Below, one piece after another: positions 26,097 to 35,586 of a stretch of 64,000 nucleotides of DNA. Each line of letters begins with the position of its first letter. The first letter of the stretch is position 1. The stretch comes from Mycobacterium sp. 1100029.7. GTDB taxonomy: Bacteria > Actinomycetota > Actinomycetes > Mycobacteriales > Mycobacteriaceae. A model generated the notes under the pieces. The model worked only from the letters and a program-made list of their open reading frames with translations, had not been told where the DNA came from and made no database searches. The translations under genes were made by a program, and so were the position numbers. The DNA lies in NCBI RefSeq assembly GCF_001665235.1, contig NZ_LZSC01000057.1, positions 62,001-126,000 on the forward strand, read 5' to 3'.

Positions 26097-26156
26097 CGCG
26101 AGCGTAAGCGCACTGCGAAATCCGACCGCTTTTTTCGCGGTGTGCTTACGCTCGCG
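26097..26156. terminator. Inverted repeat between convergent lppZ and gatB
   Basis: CGCGAGCGTAAGC (26097-26109) and GCTTACGCTCGCG (26144-26156) are perfect complements, extended to 17 bp with one mismatch. The 34-nt loop holds TTTTTT and a smaller ACCG/CGGT pairing. It sits between the two stops and probably ends both transcripts. Confidence 0.72.
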
Positions 26157-26189
26157 GTGGTTCGGCCCGCGCAGTCACGGGCCGCGGCG

Positions 26190-27704
26190 CTAGGCCTGCC
26201 CGCAGGCGGCCAACACCAGCTCGCGCACTCGCGCCGCATCGGCCTGACCGCGGGTGGCCTTCATCACCGCACCGACGATCGCGCCGGCGGCCTGGACTTT
26301 GCCGCCGCGGATCTTTTCCGCCACATCGGGATTGGCGGCCAGCGCCTCGTCGACGGCGGCCTGGGTCACCGAGTCGTCGCGCACCAGCGCCAGACCACGG
26401 TCGGTCATCACCTGCTCGGGCTCACCCTCGCCGGCCAGCACCCCTTCGACGACCTGGCGGGCCAGTTTGTTGGACAGCTTGCCCTCGTCGACCAGTGCGA
26501 TGACCGCGGCGACCTGGGCGGGCGTGATGGCCAGCTCGTCGAGTTCGATGTTGGCCTCATTGGCCTTCTGCACCAAGAAGTTTCCCCACCACGAGCGCGC
26601 TTCCTTGCTGGATGCGCCATGCTTGATGGTCGCGGTCACCAAGTCGACGGCGCCGGCGTTGACGAGGTCACGCATCACCTCGTCGGACACACCCCATTCG
26701 TCCTGAATTCGCTTACGGCTCAACCACGGAAGCTCGGGGATCGTCTGGCGCAACTGCTCGACCAGCTCACGGCTGGGCGCGACGGGTGCCAGGTCCGGCT
26801 CGGGGAAATAGCGATAGTCCTCGGCGGTTTCCTTGGTGCGACCCGGACTCGTGGTGCCGCCGGCCTCCTGAAAGTGGCGCGTCTCCTGAATGATTCGACC
26901 GCCCGATACCAGAACCGCGGCCTGGCGCCGCATCTCGTAGCGCACCGCGACCTCGACACTTTTCAGCGAGTTGACGTTCTTCGTCTCGGTGCGGGTGCCG
27001 AATTCGGTCGCACCGGTCGGCTTGAGCGATACGTTGGAGTCGCAACGCATCGAGCCCTGGTCCATCCGCACGTCGGATACTTCCAACGCGCGCAACAAGT
27101 CTCGCAGCGCCGTCACGTAGGCGCGGGCGATCTGCGGCGCCCGGGCGCCGGCACCCTCGATGGGCTTGGTGACGATTTCGATCAGCGGCACGCCGGCGCG
27201 GTTGTAGTCGATCAGCGACGTCGTCGCACCGTGGATGCGGCCGGTCTCGCTGCCCAGGTGGGTGAGCTTGCCGGTGTCCTCTTCCATGTGCGCACGTTCG
27301 ATCTCCACGCGCCAGGTGGTGCCGTCCTCCAGTGGCGCATCGAGGTAACCGTTGACGGCGATCGGCTCGTCGTACTGCGAGATCTGGTAGTTCTTCGGCT
27401 GGTCCGGGTAGAAGTAGTTCTTCCGGGCGAAGCGGCACCACGGCACGATCTCACAGTTCAGCGCCAGCCCGATGCGAATGGCCGACTCCACCGCGGCCTG
27501 GTTGAGCACCGGCAGCGAGCCGGGCAGGCCCAGGCAGACCGGGCACACCTGCGTGTTGGGGTCGGCGCCGAAGGTGGTGGCGCAGCCGCAGAACATCTTT
27601 GTGGCCGTCGACAGCTCCACGTGTACTTCGAGGCCGAGCACCGGGTCGAAACGCGCGAGGACCTCGTCGTAATCCAGCAACTCGGTCCCGGACGCAACAG
27701 TCAT
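26190..27704 (-). CDS. gatB: Asp/Glu-tRNA amidotransferase subunit B
   Basis: GatB binds mischarged Glu-tRNA-Gln (and Asp-tRNA-Asn) and phosphorylates the acyl group before amidation. The 504-residue protein has the cradle motif LGLEVHVELSTATKMFCGC, the zinc-type CxC...CPVCLG cysteines, YFYPDQPKNYQISQYDEP, and the C-terminal YqeY tail domain (GKLSNKLARQVVEGVLAGEG). ATG 27704 (MTVASG) matches the M. tuberculosis start; the upstream codons look like shadow. It is separated from gatCA by pfkA and an EspI-like ATPase gene. Confidence 0.97.
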   Translation of the reverse strand: MTVASGTELLDYDEVLARFDPVLGLEVHVELSTATKMFCGCATTFGADPNTQVCPVCLGLPGSLPVLNQAAVESAIRIGLALNCEIVPWCRFARKNYFYPDQPKNYQISQYDEPIAVNGYLDAPLEDGTTWRVEIERAHMEEDTGKLTHLGSETGRIHGATTSLIDYNRAGVPLIEIVTKPIEGAGARAPQIARAYVTALRDLLRALEVSDVRMDQGSMRCDSNVSLKPTGATEFGTRTETKNVNSLKSVEVAVRYEMRRQAAVLVSGGRIIQETRHFQEAGGTTSPGRTKETAEDYRYFPEPDLAPVAPSRELVEQLRQTIPELPWLSRKRIQDEWGVSDEVMRDLVNAGAVDLVTATIKHGASSKEARSWWGNFLVQKANEANIELDELAITPAQVAAVIALVDEGKLSNKLARQVVEGVLAGEGEPEQVMTDRGLALVRDDSVTQAAVDEALAANPDVAEKIRGGKVQAAGAIVGAVMKATRGQADAARVRELVLAACGQA

Positions 27705-27775
27705 ACCGCCGATCCTAGTGGGCAGCACCCGTGCGGCCGGGCCGGGCACAACGGTGGCGACCAGGGCCCGCGAGG

Positions 27776-28960
27776 CTACCGCCAGGACCGCTGCGGGACA
27801 ACCTGTCCCACCGGCAGCCCGGCGGCGATGTCGCCCAGCGCGGCGGCCATCTCCAGATAGGCGCGCCGGCTGTCCCTGCTCAACCTGTCGAGCCCGAGCT
27901 CCTTGCCCTCACGCACATGCCGGTCGAAGGGCAACACCACACTGGCGGCCACGCGCGCGGCAAGCGACTCGAATTCCTTGGTGACCACACCGTCGAGCTT
28001 GCCCGGCTCCGTGTGGTTCATCGCCAGCACCGTCGACTTCAATAGTCGCCGATATCCGCTGTTGGACAACCACTCCAGCGTGGTCTTGGTCTTGCGGACC
28101 GCATCGATGGAGGTGCCGCTGACCACCACGAGGGCCCGCGCCTCGGGCATTACCGCGTCCATCACAGGAGAGTTGATCGCCTTGACGCAGTCCACCAGCA
28201 CCACCGAATAGTGGTTACGCAGAATCGAAAAGACCTTGGCGAAGTCCTGGCGTTCCAATCGCCAGTCGGTGCGGCCGTAGTCCGGCAGCCCGAGCACCTC
28301 CAGGCCGAAGCTGTTCATGTGGGTGTGGGCACGGACCTCCGCGTACTGGATGACCGAGTTGCGCGCCAGCAGGTCGGCGATGCTCAACGGGTTGCGTCGG
28401 CCATGGCGTTCGGCCAGATCGCCGGCGTCGATATCGACGGCGATCACCCGGTCGTCACGCGCCTCGGCGAAGGTGGAGCCGAGCGCCTCCACCACGGCGG
28501 TCTTACCGACACCGCCCTTGAAGTTGAGCACCGCGATCGGAAACGCACCGCCGATGATCGTCGCGATGCGCTCCCGGAGTTGCTGCTCGTAGATCGTGCC
28601 TTTGCCCGGACCCACGTCGATCCCGGTCACCCGGTGCAGCATCGCGCGCCAGCCGGACAGGTGCGACTCCGCCGCGTCGCCGTAATCCAGGCCGTCCAGT
28701 GACGTGCCACCCAGGGTCAGGTCGCGACGGTAGGGCGGCGCGGCGCGGCGGGCCCGCAACAGCCGGCGCGGTGTCTGCGGGCCGACTGACCTGGTCGAAG
28801 GGCCGGCCGGACGGTAACGCGGTTCCGGCGCCGTCGCGGCCGTCGGGTCGGCGTCGATGCGCCACCGCGGCGCCGGAGCCGGCGGTCTGGCACGACCCGA
28901 TGGAGACGCTGGAACAGCAGATAGCGCATTGACGCCGCGGACCCCATCGCGGTTGCTCAT
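27776..28960 (-). CDS. MinD/ParA-like ATPase, EspI-related
   Basis: The 394-residue protein has a disordered, proline- and arginine-rich N-terminus (about residues 1-80), a conserved RRDLTLGGTSLDGLDYG patch, and a SIMIBI-class ATPase domain. Its deviant Walker A is FKGGVGKT at residues 147-154, with VIAVDIDAGDLAERHG and VLVDCVKAINSPV as switch regions. This architecture matches EspI-type ATPases linked to ESX secretion, but no ESX genes are nearby. ATG 28960 is chosen because upstream codons run into the pfkA end. M. tuberculosis has no gene here, so this is an insertion between pfkA and gatB. Confidence 0.8.
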   Translation of the reverse strand: MSNRDGVRGVNALSAVPASPSGRARPPAPAPRWRIDADPTAATAPEPRYRPAGPSTRSVGPQTPRRLLRARRAAPPYRRDLTLGGTSLDGLDYGDAAESHLSGWRAMLHRVTGIDVGPGKGTIYEQQLRERIATIIGGAFPIAVLNFKGGVGKTAVVEALGSTFAEARDDRVIAVDIDAGDLAERHGRRNPLSIADLLARNSVIQYAEVRAHTHMNSFGLEVLGLPDYGRTDWRLERQDFAKVFSILRNHYSVVLVDCVKAINSPVMDAVMPEARALVVVSGTSIDAVRKTKTTLEWLSNSGYRRLLKSTVLAMNHTEPGKLDGVVTKEFESLAARVAASVVLPFDRHVREGKELGLDRLSRDSRRAYLEMAAALGDIAAGLPVGQVVPQRSWR

Positions 28961-29027
28961 AACCGCTCGGGTAGCCGTTCCGACCAGCCGGTTAAACCCC
29001 GAAACGTGACGAAGCCCACGCCAGGGC

Positions 29028-30059
29028 TCAGCCGAAGAAGGCCGCGGCCTCGTCGTGGCGAGCGTCGGGCACCAGCTTGAGCTGGCGCACCGCGTCGGCC
29101 AGCGGTACCCGGCCGATGTCCTGTCCGCGCAGCGACACCATCTGACCGTATTCGCCGGCGTGTGCGGCATCGGCGGCGTTGACCCCGAACCGGGTAGCCA
29201 GCACCCGGTCGTAGGCCGTCGGGATGCCGCCACGCTGGACGTGACCTAGCACGGTCACCCGCACGTCCTTGTTGATCCGCTTCTCCACCGCCATACCTAA
29301 CTGTTGCGCGACGCCGGTGAATTTCTCGTGACCGAACTCGTCAATCCCGCCCTCGCGCAACGGGATCGAACCGGGGACGGGCTTGGCGCCCTCGGCCACC
29401 ACGCAGATGAAGTGCGAATCCCCGCGCTGGAAGCGGCGTTTGACCAGCCGGCACACGTCCTCGATGTCGAAGGGCTGCTCGGGGATCAGCGTCATGTGCG
29501 CACCGGACGCCAGACCGGCGTTCAACGCGATCCAGCCGGCGTGGCGGCCCATCACCTCCACCAGCATCACGCGCTGATGGGATTCTGCGGTGCTGTGCAG
29601 CCGGTCGATGGCGTCGGTGGCGACCGTCAGCGCGGTGTCGTGACCGAAAGTCACGTCGGTGCAATCGATGTCGTTGTCGATCGTCTTTGGCACACCGACC
29701 ACCGGAACGTTCTCCTCGGAGAGCCAGTGCGCGGCCGTCAGCGTGCCCTCCCCACCGATCGGGATCAGCACGTCGATGCCGTTGTCGTCCAGGGTCTGCT
29801 TGATCTGGTCCAGCCCGGCGCGGAGCTTGTCGGGGTGCACGCGGGCGGTGCCCAGCACCGTGCCGCCCTTGGCCAGCAGCCGGTCATTGCGGTCGTCGTT
29901 TTGCAGCTGGATGCGCCGGTTTTCCAGCAATCCGCGCCACCCGTCCTGAAAGCCGACCACCGACGAGCCGTAGCGGGCGTCGCAGGTGCGCACTACCGCC
30001 CGAATGACCGCATTGAGGCCGGGACAGTCGCCGCCCCCGGTGAGTACTCCGATCCGCAT
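29028..30059 (-). CDS. pfkA: 6-phosphofructokinase
   Basis: PfkA phosphorylates fructose 6-phosphate in glycolysis. The 343-residue protein starts MRIGVLTGGGDCPGLNAVIR and shows the donor-site GGEGTL, the catalytic PKTIDNDI loop (TIDND with the base Asp), and VEVMGRHAGWIAL. The PKT form of the catalytic loop, where E. coli has PGT, is the variant found in actinobacterial and PPi-type enzymes. The phosphoryl donor (ATP assumed) is therefore inferred from actinobacterial orthologues. It is in line with gatCA and gatB. Confidence 0.95.
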   Translation of the reverse strand: MRIGVLTGGGDCPGLNAVIRAVVRTCDARYGSSVVGFQDGWRGLLENRRIQLQNDDRNDRLLAKGGTVLGTARVHPDKLRAGLDQIKQTLDDNGIDVLIPIGGEGTLTAAHWLSEENVPVVGVPKTIDNDIDCTDVTFGHDTALTVATDAIDRLHSTAESHQRVMLVEVMGRHAGWIALNAGLASGAHMTLIPEQPFDIEDVCRLVKRRFQRGDSHFICVVAEGAKPVPGSIPLREGGIDEFGHEKFTGVAQQLGMAVEKRINKDVRVTVLGHVQRGGIPTAYDRVLATRFGVNAADAAHAGEYGQMVSLRGQDIGRVPLADAVRQLKLVPDARHDEAAAFFG

Positions 30060-30113
30060 CCCCTCATCTTGCCCGTGCCGGGCGCCGGCCGGGCAAATTG
30101 GGGCAAGCCGCGG

Positions 30114-31601
30114 CTAAACGGTCGGGGCCGCCGGCAACGGTCCGCGCGCGGCTTCGTAAGCCGCGCCCACTCGATAGAGCCGGTCGTCGGCCAACGCGGG
30201 CGCCATGATCTGCAGTCCGACGGGAAGCTGGTCGTCCGGTGACAGTCCCGACGGCACCGACATGCCGCAGTGCCCGGCGAGGTTCAGTGGCAGCGTGCAC
30301 AGGTCGAAGAGGTACATGGCCAGCGGATCGTCGACCTTCTCGCCGAGGCGGAACGCGGTCGTCGGCGTGGCCGGCGACACCAGCACGTCGACGGATTTGT
30401 AAGCCTCGTCGAGGTCGCGCGCGATCAGCGTGCGCACTTTCTGCGCCTGGTTGTAGTAGGCGTCGTAATAGCCGGCGGACAGCGCGTAGGTGCCGATCAT
30501 GATGCGGCGCTTGACTTCCGGACCGAATCCCGCGGCCCGCGTCAGCGCCATCACTTCCTCGGCGCTGTGGTTGCCGTCGTCGCCGACGCGCAGCCCGTAT
30601 CGCATCGCGTCGAAGCGCGCCAGGTTGCTCGACACCTCTGACGGCAGGATCAGGTAGTAGGCCGGCAGCGCGTGATCGAAATGCGGGCAGTCGACTTCGC
30701 TGACCTCGGCGCCCAGTTCGGTCAGCTGCTGCACCGCGGCCTCGAACGACGACAGCACGCCCGGCTGGTAGCCCTCGCCGCGCAGCTGCCGCACCACTCC
30801 GACCCGTACACCCGTCAAATCGCCGGCCGCCCCGGCCCGCGCGGCGCCGACCACGTCGGGTACCGCGGCGTCGATCGAGGTGGCGTCCATCTGGTCGTGG
30901 CCGGCGATCACCTGGTGCAGCAGCGCGGTGTCCAACACGGTGCGGGCACACGGGCCGCCCTGATCCAGCGACGACGCGCAGGCCACCAGGCCGTAGCGCG
31001 ACACCGTGCCGTAGGTGGGCTTGACGCCGACGGTCGCGGTCAGCGCGGCCGGCTGACGGATGGAGCCGCCGGTGTCGGTGCCGATCGCCAGCGGCGCCTG
31101 GAAGGCGGCCAGTGCCGCGGCGCTGCCACCGCCGGAGCCGCCGGGCACCCGCTCGACGTCCCACGGGTTGCGGGTGGGGCCGTAGGCCGAGTTCTCGGTC
31201 GAGCTGCCCATCGCGAACTCGTCCATGTTGGTCTTGCCGAGGATCGGGATGCCCGCGGCACGCAGCCCGGCGGTGACGGTGGCGTCGTACGGGGACCGCC
31301 AGCCCTCAAGAATTTTCGACCCGCAGGTGGTGGGCATGTCGACGGTGGTGAACACGTCTTTGAGGGCCAGCGGAACACCGGCCAACGCCGAGGGCAACCG
31401 CTCCCCCGCGGCCACCGCCGCGTCGACCGCGGCCGCCGCCGACAGTGCCTCTTCGCCCGCGACATGAAGGAAGGCGCCGTACCGGTCGTCGGTGGCGGCG
31501 ATCTGGTCCAGGCAGGCCTGGGTGATCTCGACCGACGACAGCTCTTTGGCGGCGACCTTGGCGGCCAGCGTCGCGGCGTCCGAGCGGATGATCTCGTTCA
31601 T
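30114..31601 (-). CDS. gatA: Asp/Glu-tRNA amidotransferase subunit A
   Basis: GatA is the amidase-signature subunit that releases ammonia from glutamine. The 495-residue protein carries the catalytic Lys in LALKDVFTT, the amidase signature RVPGGSGGGSAAALAA with the cis-Ser, and the nucleophile Ser in GTDTGGSIRQPA. ATG 31601 overlaps the gatC stop by four bases and gives the family N-terminus (MNEIIRSDAATLAAKV). The longer open frame upstream is shadow of gatC. Confidence 0.97.
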   Translation of the reverse strand: MNEIIRSDAATLAAKVAAKELSSVEITQACLDQIAATDDRYGAFLHVAGEEALSAAAAVDAAVAAGERLPSALAGVPLALKDVFTTVDMPTTCGSKILEGWRSPYDATVTAGLRAAGIPILGKTNMDEFAMGSSTENSAYGPTRNPWDVERVPGGSGGGSAAALAAFQAPLAIGTDTGGSIRQPAALTATVGVKPTYGTVSRYGLVACASSLDQGGPCARTVLDTALLHQVIAGHDQMDATSIDAAVPDVVGAARAGAAGDLTGVRVGVVRQLRGEGYQPGVLSSFEAAVQQLTELGAEVSEVDCPHFDHALPAYYLILPSEVSSNLARFDAMRYGLRVGDDGNHSAEEVMALTRAAGFGPEVKRRIMIGTYALSAGYYDAYYNQAQKVRTLIARDLDEAYKSVDVLVSPATPTTAFRLGEKVDDPLAMYLFDLCTLPLNLAGHCGMSVPSGLSPDDQLPVGLQIMAPALADDRLYRVGAAYEAARGPLPAAPTV

Positions 31602-31918
31602 TCGCTGTCCCCCAGGATCTGCGGGACTGCAAACCGGCCGTCGACGGCTTCGGGCGCCTCGGCCAGCGCTTCCTCCTGCGTCAGGCACGGCCGCGGCTTG
31701 TCGGGGCGGGTGCCAGTGACATCTTTCAAGACGTCACTGAGCGGGTTGTCGGTGGCTTCGACGCCGGTGACATCGACCGCCTGGATCTGGCTGACGTGGG
31801 TCAGGATGGCGTCGAGTTGGCCGGCGTAACTGTCCAGCTCGGTATCGGTCAGCGCCAGCCGGGCCAGCTTCGCCAGGTGCGCGACCTCATCACGAGAGAT
31901 GCGGGAGATCTGGGACAC
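31598..31918 (-). CDS. gatC: Asp/Glu-tRNA amidotransferase subunit C
   Basis: GatC is the small belt subunit that stabilises GatA-GatB. The 106-residue protein has the typical N-terminus ISRDEVAHLAKLARLALTD and C-terminus RPDKPRPCLTQEEAL...FAVPQIL. GTG 31918 is chosen because it gives the family length; the frame to 31996 would add 26 residues unlike the family. It is coupled to gatA (ATGA) and divergent from the ACT-domain gene. Confidence 0.95.
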   Translation of the reverse strand: MSQISRISRDEVAHLAKLARLALTDTELDSYAGQLDAILTHVSQIQAVDVTGVEATDNPLSDVLKDVTGTRPDKPRPCLTQEEALAEAPEAVDGRFAVPQILGDSE

Positions 31919-32006
31919 GAGCGAAAATCCTAACCGTGCTGCGACCTCCGGCCGCGCCCCGCCCTGCGGAAATGCCGGGCGCCGGGCACTGTGCAACAGT
32001 GGGCCC

Positions 32007-32663
32007 GTGCCGTCCTATCTGTTGCGTATCGAGCTCGTCGACCGCCCGGGAAGCCTGGGCGCGCTGGCTGTTGCGCTGGGTTTGGTGGGCGCCGACATCC
32101 TGTCTCTCGACGTCGTGGAGCGCAGCGCCGGATATGCGACCGACGACTTGGTCATCGAGCTGCCGGCCGGCGCGATGCCCGACGCGTTGATCACCGCCGC
32201 CGAGTCGCTGAACGGGGTCCGGGTGGATAGCGTGCGCCCGCACACCGGCCTGCTGGAAGCACACCGCGAGCTGGAGCTGCTCGACCACGTGTCCGCCGGC
32301 CGTGACCGGGCCGCGCGACTGCAGATCCTGGCCGACGAGGCGCCGCGGGTGCTGCGGGTGAGCTGGTGCACGGTGTTGCGCAGCGCCGACGGCGAGCTGC
32401 AGCGCCTGGCCGCCAGCCCGGGCGCGCCGGAGACGCGGGCAGCCTCGGCGCCGTGGCTGCCGATCGAGGAGGCCGCGACGCTGGACGGCAGTGCCGACTG
32501 GGTGCCGGAGGCCTGGCGCGACATGGACACCACGATGGTGGCCGCCCCGCTGGGCGACCCGAACACCGCGGTGGTACTGGGCCGTCCCGGTCCGGAGTTC
32601 CGGCCGTCGGAGGTGGCCCGCCTGGGCTACCTCGCCGGGATCGTCACGACGATGCTGCGCTGA
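32007..32663 (+). CDS. ACT-domain protein (Rv3013-like)
   Basis: This 218-residue protein has an N-terminal ACT domain (YLLRIELVDRPGSLGALAVALGLVGADI), a small-molecule-sensing fold, and an uncharacterised C-terminal half. The start GTG 32007 matches the 218-residue M. tuberculosis protein. The ligand is unknown; amino acids are usual for ACT domains. It is divergent from gatC, and its stop is only four bases from the convergent mmpL stop. Confidence 0.86.
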   Translation: MPSYLLRIELVDRPGSLGALAVALGLVGADILSLDVVERSAGYATDDLVIELPAGAMPDALITAAESLNGVRVDSVRPHTGLLEAHRELELLDHVSAGRDRAARLQILADEAPRVLRVSWCTVLRSADGELQRLAASPGAPETRAASAPWLPIEEAATLDGSADWVPEAWRDMDTTMVAAPLGDPNTAVVLGRPGPEFRPSEVARLGYLAGIVTTMLR

Positions 32664-32667
32664 ACGC

Positions 32668-35586
32668 TCAGTGCGAGCCGGACTTCGATCCGGCCAGCAC
32701 CGCGTCGTCGTCGTCATCCCACAGCAGCAGCTGACGCACCGCCGTCCGCGAACCGTAGGGCCGCAGCATGGTGCTCGCCGGACGCGGACGCACCTGTTGG
32801 GGCCACCAGAACCAGCGCCCGAGCAGCCTGGCGATAGAAGGCGTCATGAATGAGCGCACGATCAGCGTGTCGAACAACAAGCCCAGTCCGATCGTCGTCC
32901 CGATCTGACCGAGCACCAGGAACCCGCTGAACACGAACGCACACATGGTGACGGCGAAAACGATGCCGGCAGAGGTGACGACCGAGCCGGAGCCCGCCAT
33001 CGCCCGGATGATGCCGGTATTCAAACCCGCATGGATCTCTTCCTTGAACCTCGAGATCAACAGCAGGTTGTAGTCGGATCCGACCGCCAGTAGCAGGATC
33101 ACGGCCAGCGCCAGCACGACCCAATACAACTGAATACCAAACATGTACTGCCACACCAGGACTGACAGCCCGAACGAGGCGCCTAGAGACAGTGCCACGG
33201 TGCCCACGATGACAACCGCGGCGATCAGGCTGCGCGTGATGATCATCATGATCAGCAGGATCAGGCTCAGCGCGGCGAACGCCACGATCAGCAGGTCGTA
33301 CTTGGCGCCGTCCTGGATGTCCTTGTACGTCGCGGCGGTCCCGCCGAGATAAACCCCCGCGTTGGCCATCGGCGTGCCCTTGAGCGCTTCATGCGCGGCC
33401 TTCGCGATCGGGTCGATGTGCGAAATGCCTTCGGTCGTCGCGGGATCGCCTTCATGCGTGACGATCATCCGCACCGCCTTGCCGTCCGGAGATAGGAACA
33501 GCTTCAGCCCGCGCTTGAAGTCCGGATTGTCGAAAACCTCGGGCGGCAGATAGAACGTGTCGTCGTTCTTGGCCGCGTCGAAGGCGCGTCCGAGTGCCGT
33601 CGCATTGTCGATCGCCGCCGCGGTCTGCGCGTAAATCCCGGACAGCGTCGCGTAGTTGGTCAGGGTCAGGTCGCGATTGGTTTCCTGGCTGGATATCTGG
33701 GGCGGTATCAGCGCCGTCAGTTTCGGCTGCAGCGCGTCGAGCTTGTCGAGCGAAGCCGTGAGGTCTTGGAATTTGTCGGTGAGCTCGTCGATTCCGTCGA
33801 GCGCATCGAACAGCGACCGGAACGCGAAGCACGCGGGGATGTCGTAACAGTGCTTCTCCCAATAGAAATAGCTGCGAATCGGTCGGAAGAAATCGTCGAA
33901 GTTCGCGATCTTTTCGCGAATTTCTTGGATCGTGCCGAGGGTGTCGTGAAAGCTCTGCGTCTCGCCGTGGGTGGTGTCGGCCAACTGCTGCTGCAACACA
34001 TACTGCTGCTTGAGGATGTCGATCGTCTTCGACAGTTCGTTGGCCTGCTTCAGGGCGTCGTCGGCCCGATCCCGTTGATACTGCAGGTTTTGCTGCTGCC
34101 CGGCACTCTGGTTGCTGATCACGAACGCGAGGGAACTGTGGACGAGCGGGGTACCCAGCGGCCGTGTGATGGTCTGCACCTGCGCGACGCCCGGTACGTG
34201 AAACACCGCCTTGGCCACCCGGTCCAGGACCAGCATGTCGGCCGGGTTGCGCATGTCGTGATCGGTTTCGACCATGAGCAATTCGGGCTCCAGCCGGGCC
34301 CGCGAGAAGTGCTTCTCGGCGGCGGTGTAGCCGATGTTGGCCGGCGCGTCGTCGGGCATGTAGGGACGCGTGTCGTAACTCGTCTTGTATCCGGGCAGAG
34401 CGACCAAACCCACCAGGGCCAGCGCGCACGCGGCCGTGAGAACAGCACCCGGCCAACGAACGATGGCGGTGCCGATTCGCCGCCAGCCGCGGGTCTTTGT
34501 CGCCCGCTTGGGGTCGAAGATGCCCGCCTTGGCGCCCAGGACAAGAATCGCCGGCCCAAGGGTCAGCGCGGCGAACAGCGCAACGAGGACACCCAGAGCC
34601 GCTGGGATGCCCAGACTTTGGAAGTAGGGCAACCGGGTGAAACTCAGACATGCCACGGCGCCGGCCACGGTCAGCCCGGAGCCCAACACAATGTGAGTGG
34701 TGCCGTGATACATGGTGTAGAAAGCTTTTTCGCGATCTTCACCGGTCCCGCGCGCTTCTTGGTAGCGACCCACGAAAAAGATCGCGTAGTCCGTCCCTGC
34801 GGCGATCACCAACAAGGTGAGGATATTCGTCGCATACGTCGACAGATCGATGATCCCGGCATTACCGAGAAAAGCGACAAGACCTCGGGCGGCGGACATT
34901 TCGATCAGCACCGTGGCAAGCACCAGCAGCGTGGTGAGCACCGATCGGTAGACGAAGAACAGCATCACCGCAATCGCCCCGATGGTGATCAAGGTGACCT
35001 TCGCGGTCCCCTTGCTACCGACGTCGAACTGATCGGAGATCAACGGTGCCGGCCCGGTGACGTAGGCCTTGATACCCGGCGGCGGTTGGGTGTGCTCGAC
35101 GATATTGCGGACCGCGCCGACGGCCTCGTTCGCTTGCGCTGAGCCCTGATTGCCCGTGAGATTCACCTGAACGTAGGCGGCCTTGCCGTCGCTGCTCTGC
35201 GACCCGGCCGCGGTCAGGGTGTCGCCCCAGTAGTCCTGAACGTGCTGGACGTGCTTTTTGTCCTGTTCGAGCTTGCGGACCATCGTGTCGTAGAACTGGT
35301 GGGCGTCAGCACCGAGGGGTTTGTCACCCTCGAGCACGATCATCGCCGTGCTGTCGGTGTCGAACTCGTGGAACGCCTGGCCGATCCGCTTGATCGCCTT
35401 GAGCGACGGGGCGTCGGGCGAGTTCAGCGCCACATTGTGCGTCTCCCCGACCTTTTCCAGCTGCGGCACCGCGATATTCGTGATGGCGGCCAGCGCCACC
35501 CAGAAAAGCAGGATCGGCAGCGCGAGCCGGCGGATGTTGCGCGGTACGAAGGGCCGCGTCTGCTGATAGTTGATGTGGTTGCTCAT
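32668..35586 (-). CDS. MmpL-family RND transporter
   Basis: MmpL proteins export lipids, siderophores or drugs across the mycobacterial membrane. This 972-residue member has an N-terminal helix (LALPILLFWVALAAITNI), a large periplasmic domain, a first bundle of helices (with ILTLLVIAAGTDYAIFFVGRYQE), a second periplasmic domain with Cys-containing and coiled-coil segments, and a second bundle with LAVILLLAVGSDYNLLLISRFKEE. The GTDYAIF and GSDYNLL segments hold the proton-relay Asp-Tyr pairs of the family. ATG 35586 overlaps the mmpS stop (ATGA). It resembles the MmpL4/MmpL5 class; the substrate is unknown. Confidence 0.93.
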   Translation of the reverse strand: MSNHINYQQTRPFVPRNIRRLALPILLFWVALAAITNIAVPQLEKVGETHNVALNSPDAPSLKAIKRIGQAFHEFDTDSTAMIVLEGDKPLGADAHQFYDTMVRKLEQDKKHVQHVQDYWGDTLTAAGSQSSDGKAAYVQVNLTGNQGSAQANEAVGAVRNIVEHTQPPPGIKAYVTGPAPLISDQFDVGSKGTAKVTLITIGAIAVMLFFVYRSVLTTLLVLATVLIEMSAARGLVAFLGNAGIIDLSTYATNILTLLVIAAGTDYAIFFVGRYQEARGTGEDREKAFYTMYHGTTHIVLGSGLTVAGAVACLSFTRLPYFQSLGIPAALGVLVALFAALTLGPAILVLGAKAGIFDPKRATKTRGWRRIGTAIVRWPGAVLTAACALALVGLVALPGYKTSYDTRPYMPDDAPANIGYTAAEKHFSRARLEPELLMVETDHDMRNPADMLVLDRVAKAVFHVPGVAQVQTITRPLGTPLVHSSLAFVISNQSAGQQQNLQYQRDRADDALKQANELSKTIDILKQQYVLQQQLADTTHGETQSFHDTLGTIQEIREKIANFDDFFRPIRSYFYWEKHCYDIPACFAFRSLFDALDGIDELTDKFQDLTASLDKLDALQPKLTALIPPQISSQETNRDLTLTNYATLSGIYAQTAAAIDNATALGRAFDAAKNDDTFYLPPEVFDNPDFKRGLKLFLSPDGKAVRMIVTHEGDPATTEGISHIDPIAKAAHEALKGTPMANAGVYLGGTAATYKDIQDGAKYDLLIVAFAALSLILLIMMIITRSLIAAVVIVGTVALSLGASFGLSVLVWQYMFGIQLYWVVLALAVILLLAVGSDYNLLLISRFKEEIHAGLNTGIIRAMAGSGSVVTSAGIVFAVTMCAFVFSGFLVLGQIGTTIGLGLLFDTLIVRSFMTPSIARLLGRWFWWPQQVRPRPASTMLRPYGSRTAVRQLLLWDDDDDAVLAGSKSGSH

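Noticed and set aside
26088..27860. A 590-codon frame antisense to gatB
   Set aside because: It is antisense to a well-conserved gene, with low-complexity Arg/Gly/His translation and no start signal.
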